NCBI GenBank assembly: GCA_903886985.1
Contig: CAISOI010000493.1
Span: 1 to 6,167 of the forward strand
Length of the DNA stretch: 6,167 nt
Source: an uncultured Chthonomonas sp.
GTDB taxonomy: Bacteria > Armatimonadota > Chthonomonadetes > Chthonomonadales > CAJBBX01
Direction of reading: 5' to 3'
Shown here: positions 1-5,190 of the stretch, piece after piece
How the letters are laid out: each line of letters begins with the position of its first letter
Numbering within the stretch: the stretch's first letter is position 1
Position numbers and translations under genes: made by a program
Notes under the pieces: generated by a model
The model's database searches: none
What the model was told of the DNA's origin: nothing
What the model saw: only the letters and a program-made list of their open reading frames with translations

Positions 1-1364
1 ATGCCTATGCCTGTTACCATTGAAGACGAAATAATCTGTCGGATGGCAAATCCGACCGATTCGCTGACTTCGTGCGCAACTAAGGCCGTCTTTCCGAGTC
101 CCAACAAATCGCGTTTTAAGCAAGCAAGGGTGGGAAAAGTCAACGACGCGGCAAATGCAGCAATGCGTCTTCCACTTTCACCACCGACTATGATTAATGC
201 TCCGAGTAGACATGTTGTCACCAACGTCAGAAGCACTACGCTCCTGTCCCGGAGCGGCAAAGTGTTAATTAGTAACAGACCAAAGCCAGAGCCTATACCG
301 AAAGCCATGAATAAATTAATGGCAATGGGAATCGCAAGATCTTCGTATAGCTTCGCTTCGCCGAAACCCATTTCCGAACCACGTGCAATTCTATGGGATA
401 TCTGGTTTAAATAGTCCACGTTTGTATCGACAGGATTTTCTCCGACAGTTGTGAGCAATCGAACGTAGCAGACCCTGATGTTTCTTTCGCGGGCAGCCCG
501 AACAAATCGCTCGATAGCCTCAGTTTCGTCAAGGGCACCCATTTCAGCGTCACTAATACTATGCACTCGCAAAAAGTTGCCCTTGAGCTTGATTCCAAGT
601 TGCTCATCACCTTTCTGCTTTCCAAACTCGACTTGACCAAAATGTAGTCCAGTACTTTCGAATGTCTGCGCTGCCTCTTTATACATACCGCGATATCCGA
701 AGACTTCGAGACCTTGAAATATGACAGTATCGATCCCAAGCGACTTCAGTCGCAAGAGAACGCTTCGCATTGTAGTGGAATTTGCTCCCGAGAAGTTTGC
801 AATTCTTGCAACCGGCTTCAACCCCGCCGATTTAGTGGTTTGAATAGAATCTGGATCAAGTCCAACTCCGATGTTTCGGAGATTACTCCATTCCATAGGA
901 ACTGCAAATCCGTCAGGTTGCCGGTTGTCGGGTGCCTCTTCCCCAATCTGGTCCGTAGCTGCTTCAAAGACAGTCTGTTTTCGCCCAGTCGGAGCATCCA
1001 AAATAGGAATGCCCTTGTCTGAAAGACCTTTCTTGATACGGGCAAGAGTTTCGGGTGAAGACACAGAAACAGTAACTGGATCAACCCACTGCTGAGTATG
1101 AATCTGCCCCTGCAACTCTAGGCTATTAAGGGTGTCCTCTGTGATAGCAAGAGATGTGACATGGGCAGCCTTGAACCGCGCAAGCGTCGCTTCAACGGGA
1201 TGACCGGTTAATTGGGCTAAATTGGAAGCTTCCGCATAATCTAGAACAAGTTCAACCCGTCGATTGTGCTGTTCCACTGAAAATCGTTTGATGGATGCAT
1301 ATAGTGCGGCAAAACACCCTATAGCAACGAGGATGCTAAGGACGGATGATAACGGTCGTCGCAA
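1..1364 (-). CDS. DUF5693-family membrane protein, C-terminus cut by the window edge
   Basis: The function is unknown. The minus-strand frame stays open from a TTG codon at 1364 to the edge, giving 454 residues. An in-frame TAG lies just upstream and there is no suitable ATG; TTG is chosen because AAAGGA sits 7 bases before it. Residues 5-22 form an N-terminal membrane anchor (SSVLSILVAIGCFAALY). Residues about 35-330 form a soluble, probably extracytoplasmic domain with alternating helix/strand character (RVELVLDYAEAS, VTSLAITEDTL, GIDTVIFQGLEVFGYRGMY). Hydrophobic segments follow at about 343-370, 376-394 and 401-416, then a segment near 436-454 that may be another. From memory, an N-terminal anchor, a large domain and a multi-pass C-terminus fit DUF5693, whose members are usually longer than 600 residues, so roughly a quarter or more is missing. 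It lies 37 bases after the aldo/keto reductase on the same strand and is probably co-transcribed with it. In other bacteria I recall this family near cell-surface polysaccharide genes such as csaB, but nothing here shows that. Confidence 0.82.
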   Translation of the reverse strand, partial: MRRPLSSVLSILVAIGCFAALYASIKRFSVEQHNRRVELVLDYAEASNLAQLTGHPVEATLARFKAAHVTSLAITEDTLNSLELQGQIHTQQWVDPVTVSVSSPETLARIKKGLSDKGIPILDAPTGRKQTVFEAATDQIGEEAPDNRQPDGFAVPMEWSNLRNIGVGLDPDSIQTTKSAGLKPVARIANFSGANSTTMRSVLLRLKSLGIDTVIFQGLEVFGYRGMYKEAAQTFESTGLHFGQVEFGKQKGDEQLGIKLKGNFLRVHSISDAEMGALDETEAIERFVRAARERNIRVCYVRLLTTVGENPVDTNVDYLNQISHRIARGSEMGFGEAKLYEDLAIPIAINLFMAFGIGSGFGLLLINTLPLRDRSVVLLTLVTTCLLGALIIVGGESGRRIAAFAASLTFPTLACLKRDLLGLGKTALVAHEVSESVGFAIRQIISSSMVTGIG

Positions 1365-1371
1365 GCTAAAG

Positions 1372-1377
1372 TCCTTT
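1372..1377 (-). promoter_or_regulatory. Ribosome binding site deciding the TTG start of the DUF5693 gene
   Basis: On the minus strand AAAGGA is followed by 7 bases and then TTG at 1364-1362. The only upstream in-frame signal is a TAG stop nine codons before the TTG, with no other start between them. The site therefore supports the TTG as the true start codon. Confidence 0.6.
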
Positions 1378-1401
1378 GGACCGGAGTGCTAACTGGCGAT
1401 C

Positions 1402-2421
1402 CTAAGCGGCAACCAGTTCCGGGTCAATATAGAAGTCATGATGATAAAGATCGCTGATTGTGGCAAGCTCCGCCTCAGTCAAAGGTACTGTATCCGATGC
1501 GGCACTGTATTCCGCTAGAATCTCTTCATCATAGATGTTAGGAAGCACGGATCCAATACATGGTTCGGACAATATGAATTGAATAGCTGCTTGACCAATG
1601 GTTCGATCGTGCCCTTCGGTAAGGAAGTTCAGCTTTTCCAGTTTCAATAATCCGAGGTCTTGCCATTTGCGCTTCCGCTCGTCCGTGGTAACTCTGTGCT
1701 GTCGATGATCCCCGGGAGCAAAAGTCGTGTCCTTTTTTATCCTTCCCGCAAGCAGGTCAGAAGCATGTGGCACACGTGTGAAAATAGGTACATTAGCTGC
1801 GCGGGCATGAGCAAAAATCGCTTCTCCGAGTGGTTGTTCAAGCAAGTTATAAATGATTTGCGGAGCTGCATGGCGTTCATCAACTACTGCAATTCCCTCT
1901 TCTGCCTGGCGATCAGCATTCAAGGCTGGCCCGAGAGCTGCGCCGATCATTCTAATCTTGCCCTCTGATTTTAACGTTTCAAGTTCTGCCCAGAGGTCGT
2001 CCTTGCGAATAGCATCCAAGCGTGGGTTGTGCAATTGGTACAAGTCAATGTGATCCGTATTTAAACGAGAAAGGGAACTCTCAAGCGCTTTTCGTAAGAA
2101 GGCAGGAGACCAATCATGTGGACGTTCGCGCTGTCCGGGTTGCAATCCAGGATGATTATAAAAATCGTAACCAAATTTGGTAGCGATGAGAATTTCATCA
2201 CGATGGTTACCCAATGCGTCGGCTAAGATCGTTTCACCCAAGCCGTCGCCGTAAACATCTGCGGTGTCAAACAGCGTAACTCCAAGCTCGAACGCCTTTT
2301 GAAGGAGGCTAACTCCGACGGCGGTATCTGAGATACCCCACATGGTTGTTCCGACCGTCCAAACTCCAAACCCCACTGCTGAACCGACAATTCCCGTATC
2401 GCCAAATTCACGATATTTCAT
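1402..2421 (-). CDS. Aldo/keto reductase
   Basis: This is a cytosolic NAD(P)H-dependent oxidoreductase of the aldo/keto reductase superfamily, a TIM barrel that reduces carbonyls to alcohols. The substrate cannot be read from sequence. It is complete at 339 residues, the usual family length. All four catalytic-tetrad positions are visible: Asp52 and Tyr57 in FDTADVYG, Lys82 in IATKFG, and His131 in LYQLHNP. Other family marks are GLGE at 61-64, the strand-and-helix run to KSEGKIRMIGAA (151-162), YNLLEQPLGE (191-200), RVPHASDLLAG (216-226) and TIGQAAIQFIL (274-284). The usual cofactor-phosphate motif (often IPGxR) reads LPNIYDEE at 293-300 with no basic residue, so NADPH preference should not be assumed. 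The start is ATG 2421: AGGAG lies 6 bases upstream, homology begins at KYREFGDTG, and the longer start at 2481 would lie within the promoter. It is first in a leftward operon with the DUF5693 gene. Confidence 0.95.
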   Translation of the reverse strand: MKYREFGDTGIVGSAVGFGVWTVGTTMWGISDTAVGVSLLQKAFELGVTLFDTADVYGDGLGETILADALGNHRDEILIATKFGYDFYNHPGLQPGQRERPHDWSPAFLRKALESSLSRLNTDHIDLYQLHNPRLDAIRKDDLWAELETLKSEGKIRMIGAALGPALNADRQAEEGIAVVDERHAAPQIIYNLLEQPLGEAIFAHARAANVPIFTRVPHASDLLAGRIKKDTTFAPGDHRQHRVTTDERKRKWQDLGLLKLEKLNFLTEGHDRTIGQAAIQFILSEPCIGSVLPNIYDEEILAEYSAASDTVPLTEAELATISDLYHHDFYIDPELVAA

Positions 2422-2427
2422 GACTTG

Positions 2428-2432
2428 CTCCT
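2428..2432 (-). promoter_or_regulatory. Ribosome binding site of the aldo/keto reductase
   Basis: AGGAG on the minus strand lies 6 bases before ATG 2421. It favours this start over the in-frame ATG at 2481, which would add 20 residues without family homology and lies upstream of the predicted transcription start. Confidence 0.75.
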
Positions 2433-2462
2433 GTAACCTTTTGTGGCAGGTAAACCGTCTAA

Positions 2463-2491
2463 AGTGTACTGGTTTGAACATGACGTGTCAA
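2463..2491 (-). promoter_or_regulatory. Sigma-70-type promoter for the aldo/keto reductase / DUF5693 operon
   Basis: Read on the minus strand, a perfect TTGACA (2491-2486), a 17-base spacer and TACACT (2468-2463) form a near-consensus promoter. Transcription should begin near 2456, leaving a leader of about 35 bases that contains the AGGAG. The -35 box overlaps a TGAC-N2-GTCA element (2481-2490), which could allow repression. Confidence 0.7.
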
Positions 2492-2564
2492 TGAAACAAA
2501 CCGATGACGCACACGAACAGAATTGAACACAAAAATTCATTGACATCAACTTACTGACGTGTTA
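2481..2564. repeat. Paired TGACGTGT elements and inverted TTCATTGACA in the divergent promoter region
   Basis: TGACGTGTCA at 2481-2490 has perfect 4-base arms (TGAC/GTCA). A one-mismatch copy, TGACGTGTTA, lies at 2555-2564 in the same orientation, 74 bases away or about seven helical turns. Separately, TGTCAATGAA (2486-2495) is an exact inverted copy of TTCATTGACA (2536-2545), and the two cover both -35 boxes. Part of the inverted repeat is forced by both promoters having TTGACA, but the extra TTCA flank is not. A shared operator is possible, but no regulator gene is in view. Confidence 0.35.
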
Positions 2565-2568
2565 CAAT
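2540..2568 (+). promoter_or_regulatory. Strong sigma-70-type promoter for the secreted Gly/Met-rich protein
   Basis: A perfect TTGACA (2540-2545), a 17-base spacer and TACAAT (2563-2568) are preceded by a TG at 2560-2561, which makes an extended -10. Transcription should start near 2575, giving a leader of about 45 bases before the ATG at 2620. The closeness to consensus suggests high expression unless repressed. The -35 box is also part of a small palindrome, TTGACATCAA (2540-2549). Confidence 0.75.
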
Positions 2569-2604
2569 TTGTAAGTTATCTGGTGGGAAACCGTGTCCTA
2601 ATTC

Positions 2605-2610
2605 AGGAGG
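2605..2610 (+). promoter_or_regulatory. Perfect AGGAGG ribosome binding site of the secreted protein
   Basis: AGGAGG is a full match to the anti-Shine-Dalgarno sequence. It lies 9 bases before ATG 2620 and 6 bases before an in-frame TTG at 2617. Spacing and codon preference favour the ATG; the choice changes the protein by one residue. Confidence 0.8.
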
Positions 2611-2619
2611 GATCAGTTG

Positions 2620-4221
2620 ATGCAGTCACACAAGCTGCTTGTTGCCGGCGTAGCCATTGCCTTAGTTGCACTTGCTGGCAGCCGCACCAATGCTCAAAAC
2701 ACATCGCCTTTCACTATTCGAAGACCGCCAGACGGCGCAACCGTACGCGAAAAGGTCAAAGTTCAAATACCGCTGACCTCCATACCTAACGGTGGATACG
2801 TTGCCATCTATATTGATGGACAATTCCGTGGCGCCATTCCAGTTACGGACGCAGAGCGAGAAGAAATTACTGCAAACGCAGAGAAATCAAATTCGCAACC
2901 CTTCTTTACTTACGTATGGGACACTAAATCACCTGTTCGGGCAAAAGGCAACACTGTTGCTACTGTACCGCCGGACGGGGCGCATGAAATTTCTGCGAGA
3001 TTGTACACAGTCGGTGAAGGAGCCTCTCAGATCACAGTTTTGAAAGAGACTTCCTCTGTCAAGGTTTCAGTCGCGAACAAGCTCGAGTCTGACAGTGTTG
3101 GTGAACTTAAACTTGCATACAAATTTGTAACCGGCGATTCCCGAGACTACAAACAGTCGGGTGCCAATATTCTTGTCGCAGGTCTCTCACAGGGCAAAGG
3201 CGGAATTGACGATCAAGAGCTAGCATCCTACGACAGTGAGCTTGCCATCGGTGTGGAAGACAGATATCCTACCGGTAATGCTATGATCCGAAACAAGATG
3301 CGCAGACTGGAAGTTCGAGAAGGCGCAAATATTTCTGTCTTCCCTTCGGAGCAACTCCCAAGTGCACTTTATCAAGAAGTTAACCAGTTTGGGCACGTGG
3401 AGTATCAAAACAACAATCATACTTCTTTTGATCAATTTGCGCAGGCTGGAATTCCCGTTGCAGCAACGTTGGAACTTCCGCAATTGCCTACAGACCCGAA
3501 GAAGGTTAATGACACTTGGAATACCCCGGATGTTTCTCTGGAAATTCCAGGAATGGCCGATTCTGACCAACCTAAAGTTACTGTCAATTCGAAGCTCGTC
3601 GCGATTGAATGGGAAGGTGGATATCCCACTGCTCACATTCACCAATCTTATGACAGCAGCAAGGCTGGCGGATTCAAGCCTAAGCAAGTAACGTTTGGAT
3701 CGACTGTTGTCCTAAATCCATCCGTTAAACTTGAGAAGGACATCTTTATCGCGTATCGATCCGGCTCACTAGTCAAAGTGTCACGCACACTTACAGTGTC
3801 AGGTAAAGACGCAAATGCAACATCTGATACATCCGCTGGCGGCGGCGCTCCCGGTATGTCAGGAGGCGGTGCACCTGCAATGGGTAGCAACGGCTCTATG
3901 GCTGGTATGTCTGGAATGGGTGGCAAAAAAGGCGGCGGAATGGCTGGTATGGGTTCCATGGGTAGTCCTTCCGGCATGGGTCAAGGCTCAATGGGCGGTG
4001 GACGAAGCGGTGGTCCTGCTGGCGGTAAAATGGGCAGCCCAACCGGTATGGGCCAAGGACTAATGGGTTCTGGATCTGGACGAATGGGCGGTGGAGCCCC
4101 TTCTGGTCTCGGCAGCGGTTCTTTCCGAGGTTCGTTTGGTGGTGGTTCTACAAGCACTGGAAGCCAACAGATCACGCTCAAAGCTACTACGGTTACAGAA
4201 CTCAAGGGTACTGTTAAGTAG
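2620..4221 (+). CDS. Secreted beta-rich protein with a Gly/Met/Ser-rich C-terminal region, function unknown
   Basis: I do not recognise a named family for this complete 533-residue protein. Residues 1-25 are a Sec-type signal peptide: basic start, hydrophobic LLVAGVAIALVALAG (6-20), and likely cleavage after Ala25 (RTNA-QN). There is no twin arginine and no lipobox; I see no cysteine anywhere. Residues about 30-152 look like a bacterial Ig-like fold (PPDGATVREKVKVQIP, GGYVAIYIDGQFRGAIPV, FTYVWDTK, PPDGAHEISARLYT). Residues about 160-395 look like a second beta-rich unit (GELKLAYKFVTGDSRDY, WEGGYPTAHIHQSYD, DIFIAYRSGSLVKVSRTLTVSG). Its ending resembles periplasmic DUF6263-like proteins, which is inference only. 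Residues about 403-513 are Gly/Ser/Met low complexity with 14 Met and a repeated MGSPxGMGQGxMGxG. The last 20 residues (QQITLKATTVTELKGTVK) look structured again. A near-consensus promoter, a perfect AGGAGG and its own terminator imply an abundant single-gene product of the cell envelope or exterior. It lies next to tatC but carries a Sec signal. Confidence 0.85.
   Translation: MQSHKLLVAGVAIALVALAGSRTNAQNTSPFTIRRPPDGATVREKVKVQIPLTSIPNGGYVAIYIDGQFRGAIPVTDAEREEITANAEKSNSQPFFTYVWDTKSPVRAKGNTVATVPPDGAHEISARLYTVGEGASQITVLKETSSVKVSVANKLESDSVGELKLAYKFVTGDSRDYKQSGANILVAGLSQGKGGIDDQELASYDSELAIGVEDRYPTGNAMIRNKMRRLEVREGANISVFPSEQLPSALYQEVNQFGHVEYQNNNHTSFDQFAQAGIPVAATLELPQLPTDPKKVNDTWNTPDVSLEIPGMADSDQPKVTVNSKLVAIEWEGGYPTAHIHQSYDSSKAGGFKPKQVTFGSTVVLNPSVKLEKDIFIAYRSGSLVKVSRTLTVSGKDANATSDTSAGGGAPGMSGGGAPAMGSNGSMAGMSGMGGKKGGGMAGMGSMGSPSGMGQGSMGGGRSGGPAGGKMGSPTGMGQGLMGSGSGRMGGGAPSGLGSGSFRGSFGGGSTSTGSQQITLKATTVTELKGTVK
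3958..4074 (+). repeat. Two 15-residue Gly/Met repeats within the secreted protein
   Basis: Residues 447-461 (MGSPSGMGQGSMGGG, bases 3958-4002) and 471-485 (MGSPTGMGQGLMGSG, bases 4030-4074) match at 12 of 15 positions, with a 72-base period. Their codons differ at many synonymous positions, so this is not a fresh duplication; either it is old or composition-driven selection keeps the motif. Confidence 0.6.
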
Positions 4222-4254
4222 GTTCGGTTCACTAATACAATAACGGGTTCGCAC

Positions 4255-4293
4255 GCGCGGCATAGTGGCTGGTAAGGCTATGGGTTGGCGCGC
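4255..4293 (+). other. Possible bulged hairpin in the 3' untranslated region
   Basis: GCGCG (4255-4259) can pair with CGCGC (4289-4293), and CATAG (4261-4265) with CTATG (4278-4282), leaving a bulge on the right side. No U-run follows, so it is not a terminator in itself. It may protect the 3' end of the secreted-protein mRNA or be chance. It has no complete tRNA cloverleaf. Confidence 0.3.
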
Positions 4294-4308
4294 AGCATAC
4301 AAGAAGCT

Positions 4309-4353
4309 GACGGGCGACACAGTGGTATAATACTGTGCCGCCCGTCATTTTTT
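4309..4353 (+). terminator. Strong intrinsic terminator after the secreted-protein gene
   Basis: GACGGGCG (4309-4316) pairs perfectly with CGCCCGTC (4339-4346). Inside an A/C mismatch, CACAGT (4318-4323) pairs with ACTGTG (4332-4337) around an 8-base loop. The stem is followed by A and six T residues (4348-4353). It lies 88 bases after the TAG of the secreted-protein gene and should end that transcript before tatC. Confidence 0.9.
4323..4331 (+). promoter_or_regulatory. tatC: Extended -10 promoter for tatC inside the terminator loop
   Basis: TGGTATAAT is a perfect extended -10 (TGnTATAAT), and TATAAT falls at 4326-4331 in the loop of the terminator hairpin. No TTGACA-like box sits 16-18 bases upstream, which extended -10 promoters can tolerate. 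Transcription would begin near 4338, about 56 bases before the tatC start codon. As the upstream gene ends in a strong terminator, tatC needs a promoter of its own and this is the best candidate seen. Confidence 0.6.
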
Positions 4354-4362
4354 GTCGGGCGG
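4338..4362 (+). other. Possible 5' hairpin of the tatC transcript, reusing the terminator right arm
   Basis: CCGCCCG (4338-4344) is perfectly complementary to CGGGCGG (4356-4362), with an 11-base U-rich loop. Its left arm overlaps the right arm of the upstream terminator, so the two structures exclude each other. A transcript starting near 4338 would start with this stem, which could protect its 5' end. The tatC ribosome binding site lies 18 bases downstream and stays free. Confidence 0.45.
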
Positions 4363-4380
4363 TTCACTATGGGTAATCGC

Positions 4381-4386
4381 GGGGGA
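4381..4386 (+). promoter_or_regulatory. tatC: Ribosome binding site deciding the GTG start of tatC
   Basis: GGGGGA lies 7 bases before GTG 4394. It can pair with the anti-Shine-Dalgarno CCUCC using one G-U wobble. An in-frame TTG at 4352 lies inside the terminator U-run and has no such site. Confidence 0.6.
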
Positions 4387-4393
4387 TTTAAGA

Positions 4394-5185
4394 GTGTCGG
4401 TCGTAGATAAAATTCGTAAACCACGTCGTGACGAAGAGATGCGGATGGAACTGACGGAACATCTCGGGGAATTGCGATCTCGCATTGTTCGGTCCATGAT
4501 TTATCTCATAGTTGCTTCATCAGTAAGCTATTACAAGTTTGAGCCGCTCTACGCATGGCTGTTTAGACCAATGACCGGGGCAATGAAAATTGCCAAGATG
4601 GATTACAAAATTGTCTTTCATAACATTCCTGACGCCTTTTTTGTCGTCATTCAGGTTTCTATTGTTGCGGGAATCATCGTTGCCCTACCGTTCATTATCA
4701 CGGAGCTATACGGTTTCATCGGTCCCGCACTGACAAAAGAGGAAAAGCGACCTCTCAAGTGGGTCATCCCGAGCTCAATATTTCTCTTCTTCCTCGGTGT
4801 GGGTCTTGCATATTGGACAGCAAAGTTTGCTTTTATTTGGTTTGTAGACTTCGTTAGACTGTTCCCTGAAGGCGTCCTCTACCAAGAGCCAAAAGCTTAT
4901 GTGATGTTCATGCTTAAACTGATGGGAATCTTTGGACTTGTGTTCCAGCTTCCAGTTATGCTCATGTTCTTGGCATGGATCGGACTAATCAGAAGTGCCG
5001 GTATGAAAAAAACCTGGCGTCATGCAATATTGGCAATCTCTGTAGTGGGTCTTATCATTACTCCCTCAAATGACTGGTTTACAATGTTAATGATGATCGT
5101 TCCGGTCATTGGTCTCTATATCATCAGCATATTCCTCGTACAGATCATTGAGAAGAAACGCGACAAACGTCTTGCCAAGCTCTAA
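4394..5185 (+). CDS. tatC: Twin-arginine translocase subunit TatC
   Basis: TatC is the multi-spanning core of the Tat translocase. It recognises twin-arginine signal peptides and, with TatA/TatB, exports folded proteins across the cytoplasmic membrane. At 263 residues it is of normal size. The N-terminal signature LTEHLGELRSRI (20-31) is the signal-peptide-binding region. Six membrane segments are visible, near 31-47, 81-104, 122-143, 169-196, 208-222 and 230-250. The first cytoplasmic loop keeps the family pattern FIGPALTKEEKRP (108-120), and IITPSND (221-227) follows TM5. Two departures show: the buried acidic position in TM4 (EVP in E. coli) is Gln185 in FQLP, and the late LYE motif of many homologues reads LYI (241-243). 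GTG 4394 is chosen for the GGGGGA upstream and because MSVVDK then starts close to the family N-terminus. No tatA or tatB is in the window. The helicase gene follows after 5 bases, so the two are probably co-transcribed. Confidence 0.96.
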   Translation: MSVVDKIRKPRRDEEMRMELTEHLGELRSRIVRSMIYLIVASSVSYYKFEPLYAWLFRPMTGAMKIAKMDYKIVFHNIPDAFFVVIQVSIVAGIIVALPFIITELYGFIGPALTKEEKRPLKWVIPSSIFLFFLGVGLAYWTAKFAFIWFVDFVRLFPEGVLYQEPKAYVMFMLKLMGIFGLVFQLPVMLMFLAWIGLIRSAGMKKTWRHAILAISVVGLIITPSNDWFTMLMMIVPVIGLYIISIFLVQIIEKKRDKRLAKL

Positions 5186-5190
5186 ATGCA

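Noticed and set aside
1..414. Plus-strand open frame of 137 codons at the left edge
   Set aside because: It is antisense to the DUF5693 frame, has no family-like features, and its composition follows the complement of a membrane protein.
407..1084. Minus-strand open frames at 407-739 and 818-1084
   Set aside because: They are out-of-frame shadows of the 454-codon DUF5693 gene on the same strand and show no ribosome binding site or recognisable domain.
714..1095. Plus-strand open frames of 102 and 74 codons
   Set aside because: Both are antisense to the DUF5693 gene and lack homology or start signals.
2422..2481. 20-residue N-terminal extension of the aldo/keto reductase from the ATG at 2481
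   Set aside because: The ATG lies between the -35 and -10 boxes, upstream of the predicted transcription start; the extension has no family homology, and AGGAG sits before the ATG at 2421.
3648..4320. Minus-strand proline-rich open frames opposite the Gly-rich tail
   Set aside because: Glycine codons read in reverse give proline codons, so stop-free Pro-rich antisense frames are expected here.
4244..4320. tRNA-like stretch (GGGTTCG and a D-arm-like AGTGGCTGGTAAGGC)
   Set aside because: The elements are in the wrong order, with no acceptor stem, anticodon arm or T-arm closing properly; it is better read as 3' untranslated sequence with a weak hairpin.
4352..4393. 14-residue N-terminal extension of TatC from a TTG at 4352
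   Set aside because: The TTG lies within the terminator U-run without a Shine-Dalgarno. The GTG at 4394 has GGGGGA at good spacing and gives a normal TatC N-terminus.
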